Shown piece by piece: positions 1-6,931 of a stretch of 7,098 bases of DNA. Both the position numbers and the translations under genes were made by a program. Location: assembly GCA_021807465.1 (NCBI GenBank), contig JAKBCX010000074.1:1-7098 (forward strand). Direction: 5' to 3'. Below the pieces are notes generated by a model that saw only the letters and a program-made list of their open reading frames with translations, made no database searches and was not told where the DNA came from. The DNA is from Pseudomonadota bacterium. Its GTDB lineage: Bacteria; Pseudomonadota; Alphaproteobacteria; Acetobacterales; Acetobacteraceae. Position 1 is the first letter of the stretch, and the number at the start of each line of letters is the position of its first letter.

Positions 1-575
1 TGCAGGCTGGTCACGCCGTGCTCGCGTATGCCGCAGGGCACGATTCCGCCGAAATGGCTCAAATCCGGGTTCACGTTCAGGGCTATGCCGTGCCAGGTTA
101 CCCAGCGCGTTACCCGCACGCCAATGGCGCCAATTTTGTCCTCGCTGCCATCGGGCCGCACCACCCAAATGCCGACTCGGCCCTGGCGGATTTCGCCCTT
201 CACCCCAAACTCGCCCAGCGCGCCAATGGCCCAGCGTTCCAGCGCCCGCACATAGCAATGCACGTCGCGCTGCGGAAATGCGCCATGCTTGCGGGTTAAA
301 TCCAGCATTACATAGGCCACCCGCTGGCCCGGGCCGTGATAGGTCCATTGCCCGCCGCGCGAGGATTTATAGGTAGGAAACCGCTCCGGGTCCTGTAAAT
401 CTTCAATTTTCGCCGAGGTTCCCGCCGTATAAAGCGGCGGGTGCTCCACCAGCCATACCAGTTCCTCCGCCCGGCCTTCATGTATGGCGGCGGCGCGGGC
501 CTGCATGCGGGCCACGGCTTCGTCATAGGGCGTAAAACCGGGCGTTATTTCCCAAGTTGCAGGACTGAAAATCAT
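1..575 (-). CDS. lipB: Octanoyltransferase LipB, N-terminal 191 residues (3' end outside the window)
   Basis: LipB moves the octanoyl group from octanoyl-acyl carrier protein to the lipoyl domains of 2-oxoacid dehydrogenases and of glycine cleavage H protein, in the cytoplasm. It is the first step of endogenous lipoate synthesis. The reverse complement reads open from an ATG at 575 to the window edge. Visible family motifs are [12 protein letters not shown] (residues 45-56), [16 protein letters not shown] (73-88), [22 protein letters not shown] (starting at 146) and GGIVPCGI (176-183). By analogy with the family, Lys147 and Cys181 are the catalytic dyad; both are present. LipB proteins usually run a little over 200 residues, so only a short C-terminal part is missing. 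The start is the first ATG before the conserved region; the ribosome binding site is weak (GGGAG about 10 nt upstream). The gene is divergent from the tRNA-Leu gene. The identification is secure. Confidence 0.95.
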   Translation of the reverse strand, partial: MIFSPATWEITPGFTPYDEAVARMQARAAAIHEGRAEELVWLVEHPPLYTAGTSAKIEDLQDPERFPTYKSSRGGQWTYHGPGQRVAYVMLDLTRKHGAFPQRDVHCYVRALERWAIGALGEFGVKGEIRQGRVGIWVVRPDGSEDKIGAIGVRVTRWVTWHGIALNVNPDLSHFGGIVPCGIREHGVTSL

Positions 576-585
576 CGTCTATAGG
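557..585 (+). promoter_or_regulatory. Candidate sigma-70-type promoter for tRNA-Leu
   Basis: TTGCAG (557-562) and TATAGG (580-585) are separated by 17 nt. This would start transcription near 592, about 30 nt before the tRNA. The -35 box matches the consensus only at TTG and the -10 box at TATA, so support is modest. The element would overlap the first codons of the divergent lipB gene. A 6-bp hairpin (CACCGG 593-598 with CCGGTG 606-611) would lie at the start of the transcript. Confidence 0.3.
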
Positions 586-622
586 CTCCCGGCACCGGCT
601 TACCCCCGGTGAAGTTACGTGT

Positions 623-708
623 GCGGTCGTGGCGGAATGGTAGACGCGCAAGCTTGAGGTGCTTGTGGGGGAAACCTCGTGGAAGTTCGAGTCTTCTCGA
701 CCGCACCA
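623..708 (+). tRNA. tRNA-Leu, anticodon GAG
   Basis: This is a complete class II tRNA that decodes CUC and CUU leucine codons. The 7-bp acceptor stem pairs GCGGTCG (623-629) with CGACCGC (698-704), followed by A705 and an encoded CCA (706-708). The D arm contains GGCGGAATGGTAGACGC. The anticodon stem CAAGC/GCTTG (649-653 and 661-665) closes the loop TTGAGGT, with GAG at 656-658. A long variable arm (GGGG, GAAA loop, CCTC) is as expected for leucine tRNA. The T arm is GGAAG-TTCGAGT-CTTCT (682-698 region). The encoded CCA means maturation needs no CCA addition. It stands alone, divergent from lipB and upstream of maeB on the same strand. A T-rich stretch follows at 708-713, with no clear terminator hairpin. 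Confidence 0.97.
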
Positions 709-725
709 TTTTCTCCTCTCATAAT
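697..725 (+). promoter_or_regulatory. Weak candidate promoter for maeB, overlapping the tRNA 3' end
   Basis: TCGACC (697-702, four of six matches to TTGACA) and CATAAT (720-725, five of six matches to TATAAT) are separated by 17 nt. Transcription would begin near 732, leaving an mRNA leader of about 85 nt before the maeB start codon. The -35 box would lie inside the tRNA acceptor and T arms, whose sequence is constrained by the tRNA, so the match may be fortuitous. Read-through from the tRNA promoter is the alternative. Confidence 0.2.
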
Positions 726-787
726 TCATAAACGCATAGCCGGGTCATAACCGGCGCCGTTGGCGGAAACGCCTACATGGTTCATGA

Positions 788-810
788 AGCCCTTGGCAAT
801 CAAGGAGGCT
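788..810 (+). promoter_or_regulatory. Hairpin that pairs with the maeB Shine-Dalgarno sequence
   Basis: AGCC (788-791) can pair with GGCT (807-810), and CTTG (792-795) with CAAG (801-804). The loop is GCAAT and G805-A806 form a two-base bulge; an alternative is the uninterrupted CCTTG/CAAGG stem (791-795 with 801-805). Either fold buries the AAGGAGG ribosome binding site at 802-808. Two smaller hairpins lie upstream: GCCGG/CCGGC (739-743 with 751-755) and GGCG-GAAA-CGCC (762-773), the latter with a GNRA-type tetraloop. The structure suggests translational control of maeB but matches no riboswitch I recognise. The pairing is seen directly; function is inferred. Confidence 0.35.
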
Positions 811-817
811 ATTGTCC

Positions 818-3124
818 ATGGATGACGCTTTGCGCAAGGCCGCGCTCGACTATCACCGCAGCCCCCGGCCCGGGAAGCTGGCCATTACCGCGACCAAGCG
901 CATGGAGACCTCCCGCGACCTCTCACTCGCCTATTCCCCCGGCGTGGCGGCGGCATGCGACGCCATCGTGGCGGACCCGGATGCCTCGTTCGACCTCACC
1001 TCGCGCGGCAATCTGGTCGCGGTCATCACCAATGGCTCCGCCGTTCTGGGCCTGGGCAATATTGGGGCGCTCGCCGGCAAGCCGGTAATGGAGGGCAAGG
1101 CGGTTCTGTTCAAGAAATTCGCCAATATCGATTCCTTCGACATCGAGATCAACGAGCCGGACCCGGATAAATTCATCGACACAGTGGCCCGGCTGGAACC
1201 CAGCTTCGGCGGCATCAACCTGGAAGACATCAAAGCGCCCGAATGTTTCCGCATCGAGCAGACTTTGCGCGAGCGGATGCAGATACCGGTGTTTCACGAC
1301 GACCAGCACGGCACCGCCATTATCGTGGGCGCCGCCGTGCTCAACGCCATGAAGGTGCAGAACAAGCGCATCGGGGAGGTGAAGATCGTCACCTCCGGCG
1401 CCGGCGCCGCGGCCCTTTCCTGCGTGCATATCCTCAAGGGGCTGGGGGTAAAGCCCGAGAACATCACGGTTACGGACAAGGACGGCGTGGTTTATAAGGG
1501 CCGCCCTAATCTGGACCCCACGCTGGTGGACGTGGCCCGCGCGACGGATGCCCGCACCTTGCCGGAAGTGCTGCCGGGCGCCGACATTTTCCTCGGCCTT
1601 TCCGCCCCGCGCGTGCTGAAGGAAGAATGGCTGGAACTGCTCGGCCCCAGCCCGCTCATTCTGGCGCTGGCCAACCCCGAGCCGGAGATCATGCCGGACC
1701 TCGCTCGCCGCGCCAGGCCCGACGCCATCGTCGCCACCGGCCGTTCCGATTACCCCAACCAGGTCAATAACGTCCTGTGCTTCCCCTTTATTTTCCGCGG
1801 CGCGCTGGATGTGCGGGCCACGGCGATTACCGAGAGTATGAAGCTGGCCGCCGTGCGCGCCATTGCCGAGCTGGCCCAGGCCGAGGCCTCGGAAGCCGTG
1901 GCGGCGGCCTATGGCGGCGTGGCCCCGGTCTTCGGGCCAGACTACATTATTCCAAAGCCGTTCGACCCGCGCCTTATTCTGCACATTGCCCCCGCCGTGG
2001 CCAAGGCGGCCATGGATGCTGGCGTGGCCCGCAAGCCCATCGCCGATTTCGATGCGTACCACCACGAGCTGGAGCGCAGCATCATCCGCACCGGCCAGCT
2101 TTTACGCCCGGTTATCGAGGTGGCGCGCAAGGGCAAACCCCGCATTGTGTATGCCGAGGGTGAGGATGAGCGCACGCTGCGCGCCGTGCAAGGCGTGGTG
2201 GATGACGGTCTGGCCCGGCCTATTCTGCTGGGGCGCACAGAGACCATCCATGCACGCATCAAGGCGCTGGGCCTGCGTCTTGTGCCGGGTGAGAATGTCC
2301 ACATTGTTGATATGCAGCGCGAGCCGGAGCTGTTCGCCAGACTGGTGGAGGGTTATTCCAAGCGCGTTGGCAGGCGCGGCACGCCGCCCGATGCCGCCGC
2401 TCGTCATATCGAGAGACGCTCCACGGTCACCGCGGGCATGATGCTGGCCATTGGCGAGGCCGATGCCGCCATTTGCGGCGGCACGGGCGATTGGTGGCGG
2501 CACTTCAAATACGCGCTGCCGGTCATTCCACGCAAAACCGGCTCCGGGCGCGTTTACGCTCTTACTGCCCTCATCCTTCAGGCCGGCCCGCTGTTTTTCT
2601 GCGATACGCATGTGAACATAGAGCCATGCGCCGAAGAACTGACGGAAATGACCCTGATGGCGGCGGAAACTGTGCGGCATTTCGGCCTTACGCCCAAGGT
2701 GGCGCTGCTGTCGCACTCAAATTTCGGCGCCTCCAACTCGCCCAGCGCCAAAAAAATGCGCCAGGCGCTGGGGATGATCCATGCCGCCGATCCTAATCTG
2801 GAGGTGGATGGCGAAATGCACGCCGATGCCGCGCTGGTGGAGCAGATCCGCCGCCACGCATTGCCGGACTCCACGCTGCACGGCGTGGCCAATTTGCTGG
2901 TTTTCCCCAATATCGATGCCGCCAATATCGCTTTTAACCTGGTTAAGGCGGTGGGCGAGGCGGTTACGGTCGGGCCGATTCTGATTGGCCCGGCCAAGCC
3001 ATTGCATATTGCGGTTCCCAGCACCACGGCCCGTGGTATCATCAATCTGTCGGCTGTGGCGGCCATGGAGGCAACACTTGCCGCCGCCAACAGGCCGCTG
3101 CTGACGAAGGATGATATTGAGTAA
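818..3124 (+). CDS. maeB: NADP-type malic enzyme with C-terminal phosphotransacetylase-like domain
   Basis: This enzyme decarboxylates malate oxidatively to pyruvate, giving reduced nicotinamide cofactor and linking the TCA cycle to pyruvate and NADPH supply. The product is 768 residues, the usual length for the fused MaeB class. The malic enzyme N-terminal domain holds LAYSPGVA with catalytic Tyr39, GKAVLFKKF with Lys94, NLEDI with metal ligands Glu136 and Asp137, and FHDDQHGTA (159-167). The nucleotide-binding domain has the GAGAAA loop (194-199), LALANPEPE (282-290) and [15 protein letters not shown] (314-328). From about residue 433 comes the Pta-like domain: [17 protein letters not shown] (596-600), [18 protein letters not shown] and VTVGPILIG. 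In studied homologues this domain lacks phosphotransacetylase activity and mediates allosteric response to acetyl-CoA. Cofactor preference (NADP or NAD) cannot be read from sequence alone. ATG 818 is chosen because GGAGG (804-808) lies 9 nt upstream; an in-frame TTG at 812 is too close to it. Confidence 0.96.
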   Translation: MDDALRKAALDYHRSPRPGKLAITATKRMETSRDLSLAYSPGVAAACDAIVADPDASFDLTSRGNLVAVITNGSAVLGLGNIGALAGKPVMEGKAVLFKKFANIDSFDIEINEPDPDKFIDTVARLEPSFGGINLEDIKAPECFRIEQTLRERMQIPVFHDDQHGTAIIVGAAVLNAMKVQNKRIGEVKIVTSGAGAAALSCVHILKGLGVKPENITVTDKDGVVYKGRPNLDPTLVDVARATDARTLPEVLPGADIFLGLSAPRVLKEEWLELLGPSPLILALANPEPEIMPDLARRARPDAIVATGRSDYPNQVNNVLCFPFIFRGALDVRATAITESMKLAAVRAIAELAQAEASEAVAAAYGGVAPVFGPDYIIPKPFDPRLILHIAPAVAKAAMDAGVARKPIADFDAYHHELERSIIRTGQLLRPVIEVARKGKPRIVYAEGEDERTLRAVQGVVDDGLARPILLGRTETIHARIKALGLRLVPGENVHIVDMQREPELFARLVEGYSKRVGRRGTPPDAAARHIERRSTVTAGMMLAIGEADAAICGGTGDWWRHFKYALPVIPRKTGSGRVYALTALILQAGPLFFCDTHVNIEPCAEELTEMTLMAAETVRHFGLTPKVALLSHSNFGASNSPSAKKMRQALGMIHAADPNLEVDGEMHADAALVEQIRRHALPDSTLHGVANLLVFPNIDAANIAFNLVKAVGEAVTVGPILIGPAKPLHIAVPSTTARGIINLSAVAAMEATLAAANRPLLTKDDIE

Positions 3125-3145
3125 ACTCTGATCCGGGGAGGGACC

Positions 3146-3445
3146 ATGCTCGTTATTCATTTCATTTTGAGTGTTCTGGCCGGGGCGCTCATTTGCAATT
3201 CCATCCCGCACCTCACTGCAGGGCTGCGCGGCGAGGAGTTTCCCTCCCCTTTTAGCGAACCGCGCGGCATTGCGCCTTCAGCGCCAGAGCTGAACGTAAT
3301 ATGGGGCGCGGCTAATCTGTTCGTTGGCTTGCTGCTGTTCCGCTACCCGGTTTGGCTGGGTTTTATCATCGGCTTCGGTGGGGCGGGCTGGTATCTGGCA
3401 AAGCATTTCGGCAAGGTGCGTGCCGCCGGTTTCAAAAAACCTTAA
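3146..3445 (+). CDS. Small predicted inner-membrane protein of unknown function
   Basis: This is a 99-residue hydrophobic protein with no assigned function. It has three likely membrane segments: residues 2-20, which could also act as an uncleaved signal anchor, 51-66, and 68-85. Between the first two lies the polar stretch NSIPHLTAGLRGEEFPSPF (18-36), and NVIWGAANLFVG (50-61) opens the second. This pattern recalls a family of small uncharacterised membrane proteins in Proteobacteria; that is recognition from memory, not a search. The tail is basic (KHFGKVRAAGFKKP) and probably cytoplasmic. A strong ribosome binding site (GGGGAGGG, 3135-3142) sits just before ATG 3146. The gene begins 21 nt after the maeB stop with no terminator between them, so the two are probably one transcript. 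Whether it serves malate metabolism is unknown. Confidence 0.85.
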   Translation: MLVIHFILSVLAGALICNSIPHLTAGLRGEEFPSPFSEPRGIAPSAPELNVIWGAANLFVGLLLFRYPVWLGFIIGFGGAGWYLAKHFGKVRAAGFKKP

Positions 3446-3478
3446 CGCGGCCAATCGCCCTGTAAGTGTCTGACAGGC

Positions 3479-3520
3479 CTTCTGCCTCTTATGCGGGCAG
3501 AGGTTCTTGCCTAATTTTAT
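3479..3520 (+). terminator. Possible terminator of the maeB transcript
   Basis: CTTCTGCC (3479-3486) pairs with GGCAGAGG (3496-3503), one pair being T-G, around a 9-nt loop. It is followed by a T-rich but interrupted stretch, TTCTTGCCTAATTTTATT. It lies 34 nt after the membrane-protein stop. A smaller inverted repeat, CCTGT/ACAGG (3459-3463 with 3473-3477), precedes it. The imperfect T-tract makes this a moderate call; the elements could instead regulate the next gene. Confidence 0.35.
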
Positions 3521-3536
3521 TGCATTGCAAAAAAAT
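3514..3536. repeat. AT-rich imperfect palindrome, 10 of 11 arm pairs, candidate operator
   Basis: The inverted repeat centres on T3525. The inner arms TTGCA/TGCAA are perfect. A single A/A mismatch (3519 against 3531) is flanked by ATTTT (3514-3518) matching AAAAT (3532-3536). It ends 42 nt before the start codon of the DUF2126 gene. The size and symmetry suit a dimeric repressor, or the element could contribute to termination. No regulator is encoded nearby. Confidence 0.5.
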
Positions 3537-3578
3537 CCAGCTCGTGGTGACCTTGGCATTGGAAGCAAGGGAGCCTGC

Positions 3579-6500
3579 ATGTCGATCCACGCCGCGATTA
3601 CGCACCGCACCTCGTATAAATACGACCGCCCCGTTAGCTTGGGTCCGCAAACCATCCGCCTGCGCCCAGCCCCTTACGCGCGCACCCCCATTATTTCCTA
3701 TTCGCTGCAGGTTTTGCCCAAGCCGCATTTCCTCAACTGGCAGCAGGACCCGCAGGGCAATTTCCTTGCCCGCGTGGTGTTCCCCGAGCGCGTCACCAGC
3801 TTCGAGGTGGTGGTGGATCTGGTGGCGGACATGGCCACCATCAACCCGTTCGATTTTTTCCTGGAGGAGCAGGCCGAGCGTTGGCCCTTCGCCTATGATG
3901 AAGTGTTGGCCGAGGAGTTGGCCCCATTCCGTGTACTGAACAAGCCCGGCCCGCTGCTTTCCGCGCTTATCGAGGAAATGCGTGATAAGTTCGTGGGCAA
4001 AGAGCCACGCGTGGTCGATATGCTGGTCGAGGTCAACCGCGTGCTGCACGAGCGCATCGCCTATGTAGTGCGCATGGAGCCGGGCGTTTACACGCCGGAG
4101 GAGACGCTCAGCCTCGCCAAAGGTTCCTGCCGCGATTCCGCCTGGACGCTGGTGAACCTGTTGCGCCATCTCGGCTACGCGGCGCGTTTCGTGTCTGGCT
4201 ATCTCATCCAGCTTACGGCGGATGTTAAGGCCATAGACGGTCCTTCCGGACCCGAGACCGATTTTACCGATTTGCACGCCTGGGCCGAGGTGTACTTGCC
4301 CGGCGCCGGCTGGGTGGGGCTGGATGCCACCTCCGGCCTGTTCGCGGGGGAAGGCCATATTCCACTCGCAGCAACCCCCTCGCCGCAATCCGCCGCCCCC
4401 ATCTCCGGCGGCTTCACGGCGGAGGACGGCACGGAGGCGGAATTTGATTTCCACATGGAAGTGCGCCGCATTTCTGAAACGCCCCGTGTTACCAAGCCCT
4501 ACACGCCCAAACAATGGCAGAACATTCTGGCCCGCGGCGCCGCCGTGGACCGCGCGCTGCTGCAGGGCGATGTGCGCCTTACCATGGGCGGTGAGCCAAC
4601 TTTCGTTTCCGCCACGGACCATGAGGGCGCGGAGTGGAATATCGACGCGCTGGGGCCGACGAAGCGCGTTTATGCCGGACGGCTCATGCGCAAGCTCACC
4701 CCGCTATGGGCCAAGGGCGCCGTGCTCACGCACAGCATGGGCAAGCATTACCCTGGCGAGCAGCTTCCGCGCTGGGCCATCCACGCTCATTGGCGGGCTG
4801 ATGGTGAGCCGGTCTGGCTCGACCCCTCTCTGCTGGCCAGCGATGATGACCAGGACAATGCCACGGCGGACGATACCGCCGCCTTCGCCCGCGCCCTGGC
4901 GGAGCGGCTGCAAGTGGACCCGGATTTGGTGAACGCCGCCTACGAGGACATTCACTATTATCTGTGGCGCGAAAAACGCCTGCCCGCGAATGTGCTTACC
5001 GAGGACGCCAAGCTGCGTGACCCGCTGGAGCGCGCGCGCCTGGCAAAAATCTTTGGCCAGGGCCTAGCTTCCAGTGCCGGCTCCGTTCTGCCCCTGCGCC
5101 GGGTGTGGCAGGATGGCCAGCGCCGCTGGCAGTCGGGCAAATGGTTCTTCCGCGGCGATGTAATGTTCCTCATCCCCGGCGATTCCCCCGTCGGCCTGCG
5201 CCTGCCGCTGGAAAGCCTGCCCTGGGCTGACCCCGCCAATATCGAGCAGGATTTCGTGGCCGATCCGTTCGCGCCAAAAACTCAGTTACCCCGCCGCGAC
5301 TCCATGCAGCGCATGCGCGAGATGGAATGGGGGCAGGGGAACATAGAAGGCTTCCGCCCCGTGCCACAGGAATTGCCGGTGGTGGGGCGCGAGGAGCCGG
5401 GCATCGTCCGCACCGCGCTATGCGTTGAGGCGCGTGATGGCAAAATCCACATCTTCTACCCGCCGCTTTACGACGCGGCGGATTGGCTCGACCTTACCGC
5501 CGCCATCGAGCAGACGGCCGCCGAATTTGGCCGCAAAGTGGTGCTGGAAGGCTATCTGCCGCCCGAGGATGAGCGCGTACTGAATTTCTCGATCACGCCG
5601 GACCCCGGCGTGATCGAGGTGAACATCCATCCTGCTTCAAGCTGGGGCCAGGTGGTGGAGCGTACCGGCGAGCTGTACGAGGCCGCGCGCGAGGTGGGCC
5701 TCGCCACCGAGAAGTTCATGATGGATGGCCACCACGTGGGCACGGGCGGCGGCAACCATGTGGTGATGGGCGGCGCCAGCCCGGCGGACAGCCCATTCCT
5801 GCGCCGGCCGGATCTGCTCAAATCCATGCTCGGTTTCTGGCATAACCACCCATCGCTCAGCTTCCTCTTTTCGGGCCTGTTCATCGGCCCGTCCTCGCAA
5901 CATCCGCGTATCGACGAAGCGCGGGACGATGCCATCAACGAGTTGGAGATCGCCTTCCAGCAGACGGCGCGGCAAACCCAAACGCCGCCCTGGCTGGTGG
6001 ATCGCTTGTTTCGCAATATTCTCTGCGACATGACCGGCAATGGCCACCGCACGGAATTCTGCATCGATAAGCTTTATTCTCCCAACGGTGCCTCCGGCCG
6101 GCGCGGGCTGGTGGAATTTCGCGCCTTCGAGATGCCGCCCCATGCCGAAATGTCCGCCGCACAGATGCTACTCATGCGCTCGGCCATCGCCGCCTTCTGG
6201 GAGCGCCCGTATGAGCGTTCACTGGTGCGCTGGGGCACGCGGTTGCATGATGAATTTCTGCTGCCTCACTATAACCAGGCAGATTTCTTCGGCGCGCTGG
6301 AAGAGCTTGGCACCCATGGCTTCCCGCTGGACAAGGAATGGTTCGCCCCGCATCTGGAATTCCGCTTTCCCAAGCTGGGCGAGGTGGCGGTGCGCGATAT
6401 TCAGCTAGAGCTGCGCCATGCGCTGGAGCCTTGGCATGTGCTGGGCGAGGAACAAAGTTCGGGCGGCACGGCGCGCTATGTGGATAGCTCCGCCGAGCGC

Positions 6501-6905
6501 CTGCAGGTGAAGGTGAATGGCTGGGTGGATGAGCGTTACATTCTAGCCTGCAACGGCGCCGCCATGCCGTTGCAGCGCACCGAGGTACAGGGCGAATACG
6601 TAGCCGGCGTGCGCTTCAAGGCCTGGCAGCCTTATTCGGCGTTGCACCCCACTATCTGGGCGCAAGGGCCGCTGGTGTTCGACGTGTACGACACTTGGAC
6701 CGGCCGCTCGATTGGCGGCATGACGCACCATGTCGCGCATCCGGGTGGACGGGCCTACGAGGATTTCCCGGTCAACTCCAACGCCGCCGAAGCGCGCCGC
6801 CGCTCGCGCTTCCACCCGTTCGGCCATACGCCTGGGCCATCGCCCGCGCCGCGGCCAGTGCCGGGCGGGGAATATCCGCGCACGCTGGATTTGCGGCGGG
6901 TGTAA
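3579..6905 (+). CDS. Transglutaminase-like / DUF2126 (putative amidoligase) fusion protein
   Basis: This 1108-residue protein probably acts on peptide or amide bonds; its substrate is unknown. Residues 1-95 form the bacterial transglutaminase N-terminal region (MSIHAAITHRTSYKYDRPV). Residues 145-260 carry the transglutaminase-like core with an intact triad: Cys184 in AKGSCRDSAW, His233 in DLHAWAEVYLPG, and Asp249 in GLDATSGL. From about 325 to the end is DUF2126, a glutamine synthetase-fold family annotated as putative amidoligase. Its motifs are TMGGEPTFVS (335-344), TPDPGVIEVNIHPASSWG (673-690), GHHVGTGGGNHVVMGG (717-732), GFWHNHPSLSFLFSGLFIGP (752-771), GNGHRTEFCIDKLYSPN (820-836) and VEFRAFEMPPHAEM (845-858). 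The tail is proline-rich and ends TLDLRRV. No signal peptide is visible, so it is probably cytoplasmic. ATG 3579 is preferred over the upstream TTG 3507 because AGGGAG (3568-3573) precedes it by 5 nt and the conserved domain starts right there. Relatives usually sit with ATP-grasp and alpha-E genes; none is visible within the window. Confidence 0.93.
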   Translation: MSIHAAITHRTSYKYDRPVSLGPQTIRLRPAPYARTPIISYSLQVLPKPHFLNWQQDPQGNFLARVVFPERVTSFEVVVDLVADMATINPFDFFLEEQAERWPFAYDEVLAEELAPFRVLNKPGPLLSALIEEMRDKFVGKEPRVVDMLVEVNRVLHERIAYVVRMEPGVYTPEETLSLAKGSCRDSAWTLVNLLRHLGYAARFVSGYLIQLTADVKAIDGPSGPETDFTDLHAWAEVYLPGAGWVGLDATSGLFAGEGHIPLAATPSPQSAAPISGGFTAEDGTEAEFDFHMEVRRISETPRVTKPYTPKQWQNILARGAAVDRALLQGDVRLTMGGEPTFVSATDHEGAEWNIDALGPTKRVYAGRLMRKLTPLWAKGAVLTHSMGKHYPGEQLPRWAIHAHWRADGEPVWLDPSLLASDDDQDNATADDTAAFARALAERLQVDPDLVNAAYEDIHYYLWREKRLPANVLTEDAKLRDPLERARLAKIFGQGLASSAGSVLPLRRVWQDGQRRWQSGKWFFRGDVMFLIPGDSPVGLRLPLESLPWADPANIEQDFVADPFAPKTQLPRRDSMQRMREMEWGQGNIEGFRPVPQELPVVGREEPGIVRTALCVEARDGKIHIFYPPLYDAADWLDLTAAIEQTAAEFGRKVVLEGYLPPEDERVLNFSITPDPGVIEVNIHPASSWGQVVERTGELYEAAREVGLATEKFMMDGHHVGTGGGNHVVMGGASPADSPFLRRPDLLKSMLGFWHNHPSLSFLFSGLFIGPSSQHPRIDEARDDAINELEIAFQQTARQTQTPPWLVDRLFRNILCDMTGNGHRTEFCIDKLYSPNGASGRRGLVEFRAFEMPPHAEMSAAQMLLMRSAIAAFWERPYERSLVRWGTRLHDEFLLPHYNQADFFGALEELGTHGFPLDKEWFAPHLEFRFPKLGEVAVRDIQLELRHALEPWHVLGEEQSSGGTARYVDSSAERLQVKVNGWVDERYILACNGAAMPLQRTEVQGEYVAGVRFKAWQPYSALHPTIWAQGPLVFDVYDTWTGRSIGGMTHHVAHPGGRAYEDFPVNSNAAEARRRSRFHPFGHTPGPSPAPRPVPGGEYPRTLDLRRV
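5588..5618. repeat. Perfect 14-bp inverted repeat with 3-nt spacer, inside the DUF2126 gene
   Basis: CTCGATCACGCCGG (5588-5601) is followed by ACC and then its exact reverse complement (5605-5618). In RNA this would form a very stable stem, although a 3-nt loop may open one closing pair. It encodes the region around ITPDPGVIE (residues 672-680), which looks like a conserved motif of the family. The symmetry may therefore be a by-product of conserved residues plus GC-rich codon choice. Confidence 0.9.
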
Positions 6906-6916
6906 ACCGGCACATT

Positions 6917-6931
6917 GCCCAGGCGCTGGGC
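6917..6931. terminator. Compact hairpin just after the DUF2126 stop codon
   Basis: GCCCAG (6917-6922) pairs perfectly with CTGGGC (6926-6931) around a GCG loop, starting 11 nt after the stop codon. No T-tract follows on either strand, so an intrinsic terminator is doubtful. It may protect the mRNA 3' end or aid a factor-dependent stop. Confidence 0.25.

Noticed and set aside
308..526. A 72-codon minus-strand open frame with ATG start
   Set aside because: It is in a different frame from lipB, whose motifs are unambiguous across the same bases.
551..560. Idea that the Pta-like part of the malic enzyme gene or the window generally was acquired by transfer
   Set aside because: The Pta-like fusion is the ordinary MaeB architecture, base composition is even across the genes, and there are no integrase, transposase or att-like repeats near the tRNA.
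523..729. A 68-codon minus-strand open frame across the tRNA
   Set aside because: It reads through a complete tRNA-Leu and the lipB start region; it is chance.
812..817. TTG start for maeB adding two residues
   Set aside because: It is only 3 nt from the GGAGG, whereas ATG 818 has a normal 9-nt spacing.
923..2065. A 380-codon open frame on the minus strand inside maeB
   Set aside because: It is antisense to a clearly recognised enzyme, its translation is rich in H, G, R and A without any domain, and long antisense frames are normal in GC-rich coding DNA.
3507..3578. TTG start extending the DUF2126 protein by 24 residues
   Set aside because: The extension runs through the palindrome and a possible terminator, lacks family similarity, and ATG 3579 has a good ribosome binding site right before the conserved domain.
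3489..4622. A 377-codon minus-strand open frame over the start of the DUF2126 gene
   Set aside because: It is a shadow frame of the transglutaminase region with no recognisable motif or ribosome binding site.
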